NCBI GenBank assembly: GCA_902606745.1
Contig: CACLHR010000003.1
Location: 1-64,000 of the forward strand
Source: an uncultured Gammaproteobacteria bacterium
GTDB lineage: Bacteria > Pseudomonadota > Gammaproteobacteria > PS1 > Pseudothioglobaceae
Direction of reading: 5' to 3'
Length of the DNA stretch: 64,000 nt
The position numbers were made by a program, and so were the translations under genes. Positions 47,940 to 57,917 of the stretch are shown here, in pieces; within the stretch, counting starts at the first letter, position 1, and each line of letters opens with the position of its first letter. The notes under the pieces are model-generated. The model made no database searches. It was not told where the DNA came from and was given only the letters and a program-made list of their open reading frames with translations.

Positions 47940-47948
47940 GGAAACACT

Positions 47949-49112
47949 ATGTCAAATTTAATGTCAAACTATTCACCTCTCGATGTGACCTTCACTAGCG
48001 GTAGTGGTTGCTGGCTCACTGACACCTCTGGTAAGAAGTATTTTGATGCACTTTCGGGAGTTGGTGTGGTTAATCTTGGTCATTGCCATCCCAAAGTCAC
48101 TGAAAGCATTATAGAACAGTCACAAAAACTATTGCACACTTCGAATTGGTATCGTATTGAGCGCCAAGAGGAGCTTGCGGTTCGACTGTGCGAATTAGCC
48201 AACATGGATAAAGTGTTTTTCTCTAATTCTGGTGCCGAGGCTAACGAGACGGCGATTAAGATTGCTCGACTTTTTGCTCGACAGAAAAACATAGATATGC
48301 CAGTTATTTTGACCGCAAAAGAAAGTTTTCATGGTCGCACAATGGCGACACTTTCTGCAACAGGGAATAGTAAAGTTCAGGCTGGTTTCTCACCCCTAAT
48401 GAGTGAATTTATACATGTCGATTTTGACGATGTCGAGGCCATCAAGCAATACAGAAATAATAAAAATATTGTCGCCGTGATGTTGGAGCCTATCCAGGGC
48501 GAGGCAGGAGTGATTATTCCTCAAAAGGATTATCTAAACGAAGTCAATGCAGTGTGCGAAGAGAACGATTGGTTGTTTATTTTGGATGAAGTACAATCTG
48601 GTATGGGCCGGACTGGCAAGTTATTTGCTCACCAGTACAACAATCTCACTCCTGATGTGCTTTGTTTAGCAAAAGGGCTTGGTAATGGCGTCCCAATTGG
48701 TGCCTGCCTAGCAAGAGGAAAAGCCTCTGAAATGCTTCTACCTGGGAGTCATGGCTCAACTTTTGGAGGAAACCCATTGGTCTGTAATGTTGCTTTGAGA
48801 GTTTTAGACGTCTTTGAAGAAGATGCAATCCTTGATAATGTTAATGCGATAAGTAACTACGTTAATAATCAACTCAAAAAAAATCTAAAAGACTCTTCTG
48901 CGGTGATCCAGATTCGTGTCAAAGGTTTAATGATAGGTATTGGACTAGATGAAAGTACTATCGACTGCACTAAGTTACTTCAGAAGGCACTGGAAGACGG
49001 ATTATTAATTAACATCGCAGGTAACTCGATTAGAATGTTGCCTCCGCTGGTTATCACTCAGCAAGAAGTAGATATTTTGATTAAAAAAATTATAAAATTA
49101 ATCAACACCTAG
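47949..49112 (+). CDS. argD: Acetylornithine/succinyldiaminopimelate aminotransferase
   Basis: PLP-dependent aminotransferase of arginine (and possibly lysine) biosynthesis. It begins MSNLMSNYSPLDVTF; GVGVVNLGHCHP and FSNSGAEANETAIKIAR are conserved. The PLP lysine lies in CLAKGLGNGVPIGACLA, and FILDEVQSGMGRTG is the PLP Asp region. The length of 387 aa is normal. An in-frame ATG at 47919 lies inside the terminator and is rejected; GGA sits 6 nt before 47949. Followed by argF after 8 nt. Confidence 0.94.
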   Translation: MSNLMSNYSPLDVTFTSGSGCWLTDTSGKKYFDALSGVGVVNLGHCHPKVTESIIEQSQKLLHTSNWYRIERQEELAVRLCELANMDKVFFSNSGAEANETAIKIARLFARQKNIDMPVILTAKESFHGRTMATLSATGNSKVQAGFSPLMSEFIHVDFDDVEAIKQYRNNKNIVAVMLEPIQGEAGVIIPQKDYLNEVNAVCEENDWLFILDEVQSGMGRTGKLFAHQYNNLTPDVLCLAKGLGNGVPIGACLARGKASEMLLPGSHGSTFGGNPLVCNVALRVLDVFEEDAILDNVNAISNYVNNQLKKNLKDSSAVIQIRVKGLMIGIGLDESTIDCTKLLQKALEDGLLINIAGNSIRMLPPLVITQQEVDILIKKIIKLINT

Positions 49113-49120
49113 GAAATATT

Positions 49121-50023
49121 ATGACAAAACATTTTATCGATTTCGATAATCTCTCTTTCGAAGTATTACAGGACATTATTGATTGTGCAATAGATCTTAA
49201 AAAGCAACACAATAAGGGTACTATCAATAATTCACTCAAAAACAAAACCCTAGCAATGATTTTTGATAAATCATCAACTCGAACTAGGGTTTCTTTTGAA
49301 GCAGGAATGACGCAGCTGGGTGGTCATGCTCTATTTCTCTCAAACAAAGATATACAACTAGGTAGGGGTGAGCCGATAACTGATAGTGCCATTGTTATAA
49401 GCTCCATGGTTGATGCTGTTATGCTAAGAATATCCTCTCACGAAGACATTATTGAATTCTCTAAATACTCAAATAAACCAGTCATTAATGCCCTTTCTGA
49501 TCTGTCACATCCCTGCCAAATACTAGCTGATTTGATGACCTTTCAAGAACAAAGAGGGTTGATAAATGGCATTAAAGTAGCCTGGATTGGAGACGGTAAT
49601 AACGTTTGTCAGACCTATATGCAAGCAGCTAAAATATTTAATTTTGAGCTAACTATCGCCACTCCAAATGGCTATGAACCAAATCAATCGTTTGTTGAAA
49701 GTTATCAAAACAATATCGATTATTGCAATAGTCCAATAGATGCCTGTAAAGGCGCCGACCTTGTGGTGACAGATGTTTGGGCCAGTATGGGTAAAGAATC
49801 AGAGCAAAAACAGCGAGAATCAGATTTCAAAGGCTACCAGGTTGACCAAAAAATGATGTCTGTTGCAAATAGTCATGCTCTCTTTATGCATTGTCTTCCT
49901 GCACACCGTGGAGAAGAAATTAGCGCAGATGTGATTGACGGAAAACAGAGTGTGGTATGGGATCAAGCTGAAAATCGCTTGCATACTCAAAAGGCATTGC
50001 TACTTTATCTCATCGAAGCTTAA
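49121..50023 (+). CDS. argF: Ornithine carbamoyltransferase
   Basis: Makes citrulline from ornithine and carbamoyl phosphate. The carbamoyl-phosphate motif is [25 protein letters not shown] is the second conserved element, and the ornithine-binding Cys is in [13 protein letters not shown]. The length of 300 aa is normal. It forms an argD-argF unit; its last 4 nt overlap the convergent queH stop. Confidence 0.96.
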   Translation: MTKHFIDFDNLSFEVLQDIIDCAIDLKKQHNKGTINNSLKNKTLAMIFDKSSTRTRVSFEAGMTQLGGHALFLSNKDIQLGRGEPITDSAIVISSMVDAVMLRISSHEDIIEFSKYSNKPVINALSDLSHPCQILADLMTFQEQRGLINGIKVAWIGDGNNVCQTYMQAAKIFNFELTIATPNGYEPNQSFVESYQNNIDYCNSPIDACKGADLVVTDVWASMGKESEQKQRESDFKGYQVDQKMMSVANSHALFMHCLPAHRGEEISADVIDGKQSVVWDQAENRLHTQKALLLYLIEA

Positions 50024-50712
50024 CCATCCTGAGAAACTTCGAGTTTCGCCTCTTGATAGAACTTTACTCCTCTCTCAATTTTCTCGCGACCCTTTGAAAC
50101 ACGCCAACGATTGGTGTCTCTTAAAGAATACACACAGCCACAATATTCCTGTTGATAAAATCCCTCTCTTTTAGATAACTCGAGCATCCTCGAAGAACCA
50201 CCTTTTTTTCTCCAATTAAAATCCCAGTAAGGGATGTTGTATGGCGCAGATGATTTTGCACCAGATGCATTTATTTGTTCCATGTCTTTCCAACGAGAAA
50301 TTCCCAACGTTGAAGAAATCAAATCAAAATCATTATCGGATGCAAATTGAGCAGTCCTCTCAAAGCGCATATCAAAACAAGTTGAACAGCGCTCACCTCT
50401 TTCTGGTTCGTTCTCTTGACCTTTTGTTCTCTCAAACCACTCATTTCGATCGTAATCTGCATCAATAATAGGCATACTCAGCTTTTTAGCAAACCGTATA
50501 TTCTCCTGTTTGCGTATTTCATACTCTTCGATGGGGTGAATGTTTGGATTATAGAAAAATATCGTTGTATCAATATCTGAGGCAGCTAACGCTTCCATAA
50601 CTTCTCCAGCACAAGGTGCACAACATGAATGAAGCAATAATTTCTTTTCACCATTAGGTGTGGAGAGTTTTGGACGTTTGTAGGAAGTCAATGAGTAATC
50701 TAACTTAGACAT
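50020..50712 (-). CDS. queH: Epoxyqueuosine reductase QueH
   Basis: DUF208 family enzyme that carries out the last step of queuosine synthesis (the non-orthologous partner of QueG). 230 aa. The vicinal Cys pair [13 protein letters not shown] and the [10 protein letters not shown] and EYCGCVYSL cysteines match the iron-sulphur/redox sites of QueH. The start at 50712 is backed by an AAAGGTGA site; upstream in-frame Met is less likely. It overlaps the preceding gene by 13 nt. Complements queF at 11.7-12.1 kb. Confidence 0.93.
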   Translation of the reverse strand: MSKLDYSLTSYKRPKLSTPNGEKKLLLHSCCAPCAGEVMEALAASDIDTTIFFYNPNIHPIEEYEIRKQENIRFAKKLSMPIIDADYDRNEWFERTKGQENEPERGERCSTCFDMRFERTAQFASDNDFDLISSTLGISRWKDMEQINASGAKSSAPYNIPYWDFNWRKKGGSSRMLELSKREGFYQQEYCGCVYSLRDTNRWRVSKGREKIERGVKFYQEAKLEVSQDG

Positions 50713-51113
50713 TGTTTCACCTTTTTTAATACCTCCCATACTGCTCTTTTAAGGGCTGGATTTTCCAGAATGTCTCTTGGATGGTGAGTAAAGAATAGAT
50801 TATCTGAATTAGAGTTGATCGACTCTCCCATAACCAAGACGACTCTTGCTGGATGATTCTTAATACTCTCTTCAAGGTCTCCAGATTGAATCGAGATAGA
50901 AACCGTATTGTTTAGTGACAAACCAATCGAAGATAACATCTTTTCTAACAATTTTTTACTATCACCTGGCTCACAAAAAGATTTCTCTGGGTTAGTTTCT
51001 ACCAATAAACATTGAACACTAATTTTAGTTTTTTGAATTGAATCATTCTTGTTATAAAGAAACTCAGGTATGCCTAGAGCCTCAAGATAGTCATTTCTCA
51101 ATTCTGGGGTCAT
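50700..51113 (-). CDS. HolD-like protein (DNA polymerase III psi subunit candidate)
   Basis: 137-aa protein of uncertain family. The N-terminus ([20 protein letters not shown]) resembles that of HolD, which has a similar RRDWQLQQLGI start, and the C-terminus ([20 protein letters not shown]) resembles the end of the psi/uracil-DNA-glycosylase-like fold (LxxxPxxKRxxW). Length matches HolD. No active-site residues of a glycosylase are visible. It sits between leuA (4-nt overlap) and queH. The function is inferred from similarity by eye only. Confidence 0.5.
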   Translation of the reverse strand: MTPELRNDYLEALGIPEFLYNKNDSIQKTKISVQCLLVETNPEKSFCEPGDSKKLLEKMLSSIGLSLNNTVSISIQSGDLEESIKNHPARVVLVMGESINSNSDNLFFTHHPRDILENPALKRAVWEVLKKVKQCLS

Positions 51114-52642
51114 ATTTGTGGGTGCTCCCTCTCTACATTTTCCATTACTTTATTCAATGCTTGTACATAGGCTTTAGCTGAAGATGTGATAATATCAGTA
51201 TCAACCCCCTGTCCGTTAACAATTTTCCCCTCATACTCTAGTCGAACATTAACCTCTCCAAGAGAATCAGTACCCTGAGTAACATTTGTCACTGAATATA
51301 ATTGCAATTTTGGCTCAATATCGACCAAAGATAATATTGCATTGAAAGTTGCATCAACCGCTCCTGAAGTTTTTGCAGAGGCGCTTTTCTCCTTGCCATC
51401 AACTAAAAGGGTGATTTTTGCAGTATTTTCTTTACCCGTCTCGGTACAAACTTTCAGTGAAATTAGACGGACAAATTCTGTAGCCTCAGCCTGAGCTTCT
51501 GTAACCAGTGCTTGAAGGTCTTCATCAAAGATATCATGTTTCTTGTCGGCGAGCGCTTTGAATCTTGAAAATGCATTATTCAATTCATCATCTGAATCAA
51601 ATTCAACACCTAATTCACTCATTCTCACTTTAAATGCATTCCGACCAGAATGTTTACCCATTACAAGGGTATTGGTATGCCAACCAACATCTTCTGCTTT
51701 CATGATTTCATAGGTTTCACGGTGTTTAAGAATACCATCCTGATGGATTCCAGCCTCATGAGCAAATGCATTAGCACCAACAATTGCCTTATTGGGTTGA
51801 ACAACAAAGCCAGTAATAGATGAAACCAGTCTCGAGGCAGCTAAAATGTTTTTGGTGTCAATGTTTGTGTCACAACCAAAGATATCCTGCCTTGTACGAA
51901 CCGCCATCACAACCTCTTCAAGGGATGTATTTCCTGCACGCTCTCCTAGACCGTTGATAGTACACTCTATTTGTCTTGCCCCGTTAAGGACTGCTGAAAG
52001 TGAATTCGAAACTGCTAACCCTAGGTCATTATGACAGTGGGCTGAAAATATTGCTTTGTCAGAGTTTGGCACTCTTTCGATAAGTTCTCTCATGGTTTCA
52101 CCAAACTGGTGAGGGATGTTATAACCAACTGTATCAGGAATATTAATCGTTGTTGCACCAGCATTAATAGCAGCTTCAATGATTCGGCACAAAAAATCAA
52201 CGTCAGATCGGCCCGCATCCTCGGGGCTAAATTCAATATTGTTAGTAAACTTTGTCGCTCTTTTAACGGATCGAATGGCTTGAGAAACCACTTCATCTGG
52301 TGTCATCCTTAATTTCATCTGCATATGAATGTCGGATGTCGCAATAAAGGTATGTATTCTCGCTGAATTGGTATTTTTTATAGCTTCACCTGCACGATCT
52401 ATATCTTTGTCAAGCGCTCTAGCGAGCGAACAGACAGTTGAATCTTTTACAGCTTTTGCTACTGCCTGTACTGCCTCAAAGTCACCCTGAGAGGCTATTG
52501 CGAACCCAGCTTCAATGACATCGACCCGCATTTTTTCCAAAATCTTAGCAATACGAACCTTCTCGTCCTTGGTCATCGAAGCACCTGGTGATTGTTCACC
52601 ATCTCTAAGAGTTGTATCAAATATAATTAATTTATCGGACAT
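51110..52642 (-). CDS. leuA: 2-isopropylmalate synthase
   Basis: First committed enzyme of leucine synthesis: condenses 2-oxoisovalerate with acetyl-CoA. The catalytic barrel begins [19 protein letters not shown]; the metal His pair lies in [17 protein letters not shown], and [20 protein letters not shown] is conserved. The C-terminal LeuA allosteric domain (about residues 385-510) is present, so leucine feedback is expected. The length of 510 aa is normal. A leucine-rich leader peptide precedes it (52721-52795). Confidence 0.96.
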   Translation of the reverse strand: MSDKLIIFDTTLRDGEQSPGASMTKDEKVRIAKILEKMRVDVIEAGFAIASQGDFEAVQAVAKAVKDSTVCSLARALDKDIDRAGEAIKNTNSARIHTFIATSDIHMQMKLRMTPDEVVSQAIRSVKRATKFTNNIEFSPEDAGRSDVDFLCRIIEAAINAGATTINIPDTVGYNIPHQFGETMRELIERVPNSDKAIFSAHCHNDLGLAVSNSLSAVLNGARQIECTINGLGERAGNTSLEEVVMAVRTRQDIFGCDTNIDTKNILAASRLVSSITGFVVQPNKAIVGANAFAHEAGIHQDGILKHRETYEIMKAEDVGWHTNTLVMGKHSGRNAFKVRMSELGVEFDSDDELNNAFSRFKALADKKHDIFDEDLQALVTEAQAEATEFVRLISLKVCTETGKENTAKITLLVDGKEKSASAKTSGAVDATFNAILSLVDIEPKLQLYSVTNVTQGTDSLGEVNVRLEYEGKIVNGQGVDTDIITSSAKAYVQALNKVMENVEREHPQI

Positions 52643-52688
52643 TATTTGCTCCTTGTTATTGTTTCAAATATAAGCTTGAGTAATAGTG

Positions 52689-52704
52689 ATAGACTTTCGT
52701 CTAT
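52689..52704 (-). promoter_or_regulatory. Second hairpin of the leuA leader (switch element)
   Basis: ATAGAC-GAAA-GTCTAT in the RNA (6 bp, GNRA-type loop). Its first arm (with the next G) is also complementary, 7 of 7, to the RNA at 52800-52794, which includes the leader-peptide start codon, so the two pairings exclude each other. No T run follows, so it is not a simple terminator. Confidence 0.5.
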
Positions 52705-52711
52705 TGAGATC

Positions 52712-52733
52712 ATTATTGCCTTACGGCAATAAT
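52712..52733 (-). promoter_or_regulatory. First hairpin of the leuA leader
   Basis: ATTATTGCC-GTAA-GGCAATAAT (9 bp) overlapping the stop codon of the leucine-rich leader peptide. A ribosome stalled on the last Leu codons would cover its first arm. Confidence 0.55.
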
Positions 52734-52795
52734 CGCAACAACGCAAGAAGGTTGTCCAATGAAAGAGAAATTAGCAAATTTGTATTTGTTCTCAT
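52721..52795 (-). CDS. Leucine-rich leader peptide ahead of leuA (leuL-like)
   Basis: 24-codon ORF, too short for normal calling. It begins MRTNTNLLISLSLDNLLALL and ends RLLP: ten of 24 residues are Leu, with four tandem pairs in the C-terminal two-thirds. It lies entirely between pssA and leuA, 78 nt before the leuA start. No Shine-Dalgarno is visible; a TATAAT (52809-52804) would start transcription only about 1-3 nt before its ATG. The architecture matches ribosome-mediated attenuation of leucine genes in proteobacteria. Confidence 0.72.
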   Translation of the reverse strand: MRTNTNLLISLSLDNLLALLRLLP

Positions 52796-52816
52796 AGACG
52801 CTGATTATAAAGGAAC

Positions 52817-53578
52817 TTACCTAGCTTTGCCTCTTTTTTTCTCTTGTCTTCTTTTGTAAATCCCAAAGATTGTTATATAGGGGCCAGAAAGCATATAGAT
52901 AAAGAAGACAGTAAATAAGACAATATTAGGTTTATATAGAAGCAAAATAAAACTTAAGACTGTCAATAAAAGAAACCTAAATGAAGCTTTTTCTGTTGAA
53001 TTAAACTCCTTAAAACTGAAGTATCGTACATTACTAACCATAAGTAGACCACAAAGTATTGTTATTGCAATGCCAACGTAGTAGCTAAAAGAAACAACAC
53101 CAAAATCAAAATATTCGAAATTCCAAAATTTAAGCCATATCATGCTGGCGATTACACCTGCAGAAGCAGGTGAAGGCAAACCTTGGAAATAACGCTTATC
53201 AGTAGTTCCAACTTGAGTATTGAATCTTGCCAACCTTAAAGCTGCACAGGCCAAATAAATAAATGCAGCAAGCCAACCAATCCTTCCTAAATCAGACAAA
53301 GACCATTCATATACTAGGAGTGCCGGCGCCAAGCCAAATGACACTAAATCTGATAGTGAATCATATTGTGCACCAAAAGCACTTTGAGTTTTAGTTAATC
53401 GAGCAACTCGACCATCTAAAGTGTCCCATAACATAGCAACCATTATTGATATAGCTGCTAATGTAAAGTCACCATTAACTGAAGCAATAATAGAATAAAA
53501 ACCAGCAAACAAAGCAAAAGTAGTAATAATGCTTGGTAGCAAATAGATACCTCTTTTGGTTTTTATTTTTTCAGTCAC
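52817..53578 (-). CDS. pssA: CDP-diacylglycerol-serine O-phosphatidyltransferase
   Basis: Makes phosphatidylserine, the precursor of phosphatidylethanolamine. Integral membrane protein of 253 aa with the CDP-alcohol phosphatidyltransferase motif spanning DGRVARLTKTQSAFG and AQYDSLSDLVSFG. It belongs to the CDP-alcohol-type PssA of many non-enteric bacteria. The position between ilvC and leuA is a widely conserved arrangement. Confidence 0.93.
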   Translation of the reverse strand: MTEKIKTKRGIYLLPSIITTFALFAGFYSIIASVNGDFTLAAISIMVAMLWDTLDGRVARLTKTQSAFGAQYDSLSDLVSFGLAPALLVYEWSLSDLGRIGWLAAFIYLACAALRLARFNTQVGTTDKRYFQGLPSPASAGVIASMIWLKFWNFEYFDFGVVSFSYYVGIAITILCGLLMVSNVRYFSFKEFNSTEKASFRFLLLTVLSFILLLYKPNIVLFTVFFIYMLSGPYITIFGIYKRRQEKKRGKAR

Positions 53579-53613
53579 AATTAATTATAGAATTAAGCTG
53601 TGATAACAACAAC

Positions 53614-54627
<1,014 letters not shown>

Positions 54628-54633
54628 CTATAT

Positions 54634-55119
54634 TTATATTAACTTTTTACCTCTAGAAATTCCAGTTACCCCAGTTCTTGAAACTTCTAAAATACTCGTA
54701 GGATCGAAGGCATCTAGAAATGCGTTAATTTTTTTGGTCTTTCCAGAGATCTCGATAGTGTAAGTTGAATCAGTAACATCAACGATTTTGCAAGAAAAAA
54801 CATCCACCAACTGTTTTAAGTCAAAATTGTCTTTTTTAGTGGGACTTATTTTAACTAGCATTAAATCGCGCTCAATATGATCTTGGCTGGTTAGATCACT
54901 AACTTTTACAACCTCAATTAACTTGTTTAGCTGCTTAACAATTTGTTCTAACACTCGATCATCTCCAGTGCTCACGATTGTCATCCGAGACAAACTGGGA
55001 TCATTTGTCTGAGCGACAGTAAGAGACTCAATATTAAAACCTCGCTGTGAAAAAAGACCTGAAACTCTCGAAAGAGCACCGGTTTCATTTTCTAAAACTA
55101 CAGAAATAATGTGTCTCAT
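54634..55119 (-). CDS. ilvN: Acetolactate synthase small (regulatory) subunit
   Basis: 161-aa ACT-domain subunit that confers valine feedback (IlvH type in size). It begins MRHIISVVLENETGALSRVS, and GLFSQRGFNIESLTVA is the effector-binding turn. An in-frame start far upstream would overlap the large subunit and is rejected; the ATG at 55119 is 4 nt after the ilvB stop. Confidence 0.95.
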   Translation of the reverse strand: MRHIISVVLENETGALSRVSGLFSQRGFNIESLTVAQTNDPSLSRMTIVSTGDDRVLEQIVKQLNKLIEVVKVSDLTSQDHIERDLMLVKISPTKKDNFDLKQLVDVFSCKIVDVTDSTYTIEISGKTKKINAFLDAFDPTSILEVSRTGVTGISRGKKLI

Positions 55120-55123
55120 ACAT

Positions 55124-56857
55124 TTATACCGCGTTGAAGTCTGTCTCATCTTTTGAGACCATATCATCACGCCCAGCCAATAACATGTCACAATGAGCGC
55201 CACCTGCAGGGATCATTGGAAATACATTTTCATTTGGATCGGTGATGATATCGACAAAAACAGTCCGATCCTTTTGCTTAAGGGATTCAATCAATGCTGG
55301 CTTTAAATCTGCTTCCTTTTCAACCAAAATACCTACATGTCCATAACTCTCTGCTAACTTCACAAAGTCAGGTAAAGCATCCATGTAAGACATAGCGTAG
55401 CGCTTTTCGTAGAAAAACTCTTGCCACTGCCTAACCATTCCCAAATAACGGTTATTAAGGTTCACGATTTTAACTGGGGTCTTGTATTGCAACATTGTCG
55501 AAAGCTCTTGCAACATCATTTGAATACTACCTTCTCCAGTGACACAGACAACATCCTTATCAGGCATTGCTATCTTAGCTCCCATTGCAGCTGGTAAACC
55601 AAAGCCCATTGTACCGAGACCACCAGAATTAATCCAACGACGAGGTTCATCAAACAGGTAATATTGCGCAGCCCACATCTGATGCTGACCAACATCTGAT
55701 GTCACGATAGCTTCACCCTTGGTGACCTCATAGAGAATCTCAATCACCGTTTGAGGCTTAATAACTCCTGGTTTCTTTTTGTAAGCTAAGGAATCCACTT
55801 CCCTCCAGGTATTGATTTGTGACCACCACTTAGAGATATCTTCAAGCTTTTCATCTTTTAGTTCTTCAATGAGAGCCTGCAATACCTGTTTTGTTTGGCC
55901 AACAATCGGAATATCAGCAACAACATTTTTTGAAATTTGAGAAGGGTCGATATCAATATGAATAAATTTAGCAGAGGGACAAAATTTTGCCAGATTTCCA
56001 GTAATTCTATCATCAAAGCGGGCACCAATAGCAACCACACAATCGGAATCATGCATTGCCATGTTAGCTTCATAGGTGCCATGCATGCCCAGCATTCCAA
56101 TTGACAATTCATCAGTACCTGGATAGGCTCCTAGACCCATCAATGTTTGAGTAATAGGAAACCCAAGTAACCGCGTAAATTCTCTCAATTCTTTGGAAGC
56201 ATTACCTATAACACTACCACCTCCTGAATAAAGGATTGGTCTCTGCGAATTTGCAATCAGTTCTGATGCCTTTTTAATTTGACGATTACTTGCCTTGGTT
56301 GTAGGCTTATAGGACCTCATCTTGACCGTCTCTGGATATTCTTCCAATTCCATTTGATTAATTGTTACATCCTTTGGGATATCAATTACAACTGGCCCCG
56401 GTCTACCAGTAGTTGCAATATGAAATGCTTTTTTGACAGTGATTGCAACTTCGCTAATATCCTTAATAAGAAAGTTGTGCTTAACACAGGAGCGTGTGAT
56501 ACCAACAGCATCAACCTCTTGGAATGCATCGTTACCAATCAATGGCGAAGGCACCTGGCCAGAGATAACCACCATAGGTATAGAGTCCATATTGGCAGTT
56601 GCAATACCCGTAACGGCGTTGGTAATTCCTGGTCCAGATGTTACTAAAACAACACCTGGCTTACCATTTGTTCTTGCATAACCATCTGCTGCATGGGCAG
56701 CGCCTTGCTCATGTCGAACCAAAACGTGGATAATTTCTTCTTGTGCTTCTAGTGCATCGTAAATATGCAAAGTTGCACCGCCCGGATATCCAAAAATGTG
56801 TTCAACACCCTCTTTCTGCAGACAATCTATTAGTATCTCAGCACCATTCAATTTCAT
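55124..56857 (-). CDS. ilvB: Acetolactate synthase large subunit
   Basis: Thiamine-dependent enzyme (577 aa) that joins two pyruvates or pyruvate and 2-oxobutyrate. The ThDP-activating Glu is in LVRHEQGAAHAADGYA. FAD/ThDP segments include VLVTSGPGITNAVTGIA and INSGGLGTMGFGLPAAMGAK; the ThDP-Mg segment (GEGSIQMMLQELSTML) follows. IlvI or IlvB naming is interchangeable here. First gene of ilvB-ilvN-ilvC-pssA-leuA. Confidence 0.96.
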   Translation of the reverse strand: MKLNGAEILIDCLQKEGVEHIFGYPGGATLHIYDALEAQEEIIHVLVRHEQGAAHAADGYARTNGKPGVVLVTSGPGITNAVTGIATANMDSIPMVVISGQVPSPLIGNDAFQEVDAVGITRSCVKHNFLIKDISEVAITVKKAFHIATTGRPGPVVIDIPKDVTINQMELEEYPETVKMRSYKPTTKASNRQIKKASELIANSQRPILYSGGGSVIGNASKELREFTRLLGFPITQTLMGLGAYPGTDELSIGMLGMHGTYEANMAMHDSDCVVAIGARFDDRITGNLAKFCPSAKFIHIDIDPSQISKNVVADIPIVGQTKQVLQALIEELKDEKLEDISKWWSQINTWREVDSLAYKKKPGVIKPQTVIEILYEVTKGEAIVTSDVGQHQMWAAQYYLFDEPRRWINSGGLGTMGFGLPAAMGAKIAMPDKDVVCVTGEGSIQMMLQELSTMLQYKTPVKIVNLNNRYLGMVRQWQEFFYEKRYAMSYMDALPDFVKLAESYGHVGILVEKEADLKPALIESLKQKDRTVFVDIITDPNENVFPMIPAGGAHCDMLLAGRDDMVSKDETDFNAV

Positions 56858-56886
56858 GGCTAATCACAATAATTTAAAAGCTATCG

Positions 56887-56892
56887 ATTATA
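56887..56892 (-). promoter_or_regulatory. -10 element for the ilv operon
   Basis: TATAAT on the minus strand, 29 nt before the ilvB ATG. No good -35. No leader ORF is seen in the short leader that would result, unlike at leuA. Confidence 0.45.
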
Positions 56893-57002
56893 CCCAAAGA
56901 TTTAAAAACTAAAAGCTCTTCGTTATCGAGTGTTTTGGCTGATAAAGTAGGAAAATCAAGACATTCAAAGTTGACAAATAATCACCACCACGAGAACTTT
57001 AT

Positions 57003-57914
57003 CTAGAGTTCATTCTGCCAATCTTCTGAATAGTAATGTATCGGAGAATCAAGTTCTTCATAAGTTTCAATACTGAATGCTTGAGGTTGAGAAAGTATCG
57101 CAGAAAGTAATTGATCATTAAGCATGTGACCAGTCTTGAAACCTTCATAGTGTCCAATCATGTTGCCACCTAATAGAAAAAGGTCACCAACGATATCTAA
57201 TATTTTATGTTTTACAAATTCATTATGGTATCGCATCCCATCTTCATTAAGAATGGCATCATCTGAAAGAGCTATTGCATTGTCAAAACTTGCACCTAAT
57301 GCAAGTCCATCAGCCTGTAGTTCCTCAACATCTCTCTCATAACCAAAAGTTCTTGCACGAGAGATTTCTTTTAAGTAAGACTGTTCAGCAAAATCAATTG
57401 TCAACTTCTGACCACTCTCTTTAATCTTTTTGTGTTCAAAGTCAATTTCTAAAGTAACTTTAAAGCCATTGTGTGGCGAGACCTGCGCCCATGATTCACC
57501 GTTTTCAACCCTAATGATGTCCTTGATCACGATAAATCGTTTTGGTGCATCCTGCTCTTCTATTCCAGCTGACTGAACCAAAAAAACGAAAGGTGCCGAA
57601 GAGCCATCCATTATTGGTACTTCAAATGAGTCCAATTCCACTAAAACATTGTCGACACCGAGCGCAGAAAAAGCGGACATTAAATGCTCTATAGTGGAAA
57701 CCTTGACACCCTGAGATTCAAGTCCAGTTGACAATACAACCTCGTTAACAAATGCACTATGTGCATGAACCTGCCTGCCTCCCGCATCTAGTCGCTTAAA
57801 GACAACGCCATGATCAGGCACAGCAGGAATCAATGTCATATTCACAAGCTTACCACTGTGAATACCAACACCACGAGCTTTTACAGTCTTCTTAATTGTT
57901 CTTTGCTTTACCAT
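57003..57914 (-). CDS. lpxC: UDP-3-O-acyl-N-acetylglucosamine deacetylase LpxC
   Basis: Zinc deacetylase, the committed step of lipid A synthesis. It begins [22 protein letters not shown]. The zinc His in [17 protein letters not shown] and the [15 protein letters not shown] block, plus [17 protein letters not shown] with the catalytic His, are present. The length of 303 aa matches the family. It starts only 3 nt after the ftsA stop, with no ftsZ between. Confidence 0.96.
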   Translation of the reverse strand: MVKQRTIKKTVKARGVGIHSGKLVNMTLIPAVPDHGVVFKRLDAGGRQVHAHSAFVNEVVLSTGLESQGVKVSTIEHLMSAFSALGVDNVLVELDSFEVPIMDGSSAPFVFLVQSAGIEEQDAPKRFIVIKDIIRVENGESWAQVSPHNGFKVTLEIDFEHKKIKESGQKLTIDFAEQSYLKEISRARTFGYERDVEELQADGLALGASFDNAIALSDDAILNEDGMRYHNEFVKHKILDIVGDLFLLGGNMIGHYEGFKTGHMLNDQLLSAILSQPQAFSIETYEELDSPIHYYSEDWQNEL

Positions 57915-57917
57915 AAA

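Noticed and set aside
47919-47948. Earlier ATG for argD
   Set aside because: It lies inside the intrinsic terminator and adds a hydrophobic sequence foreign to ArgD; the ATG at 47949 has a Shine-Dalgarno and the family N-terminus.
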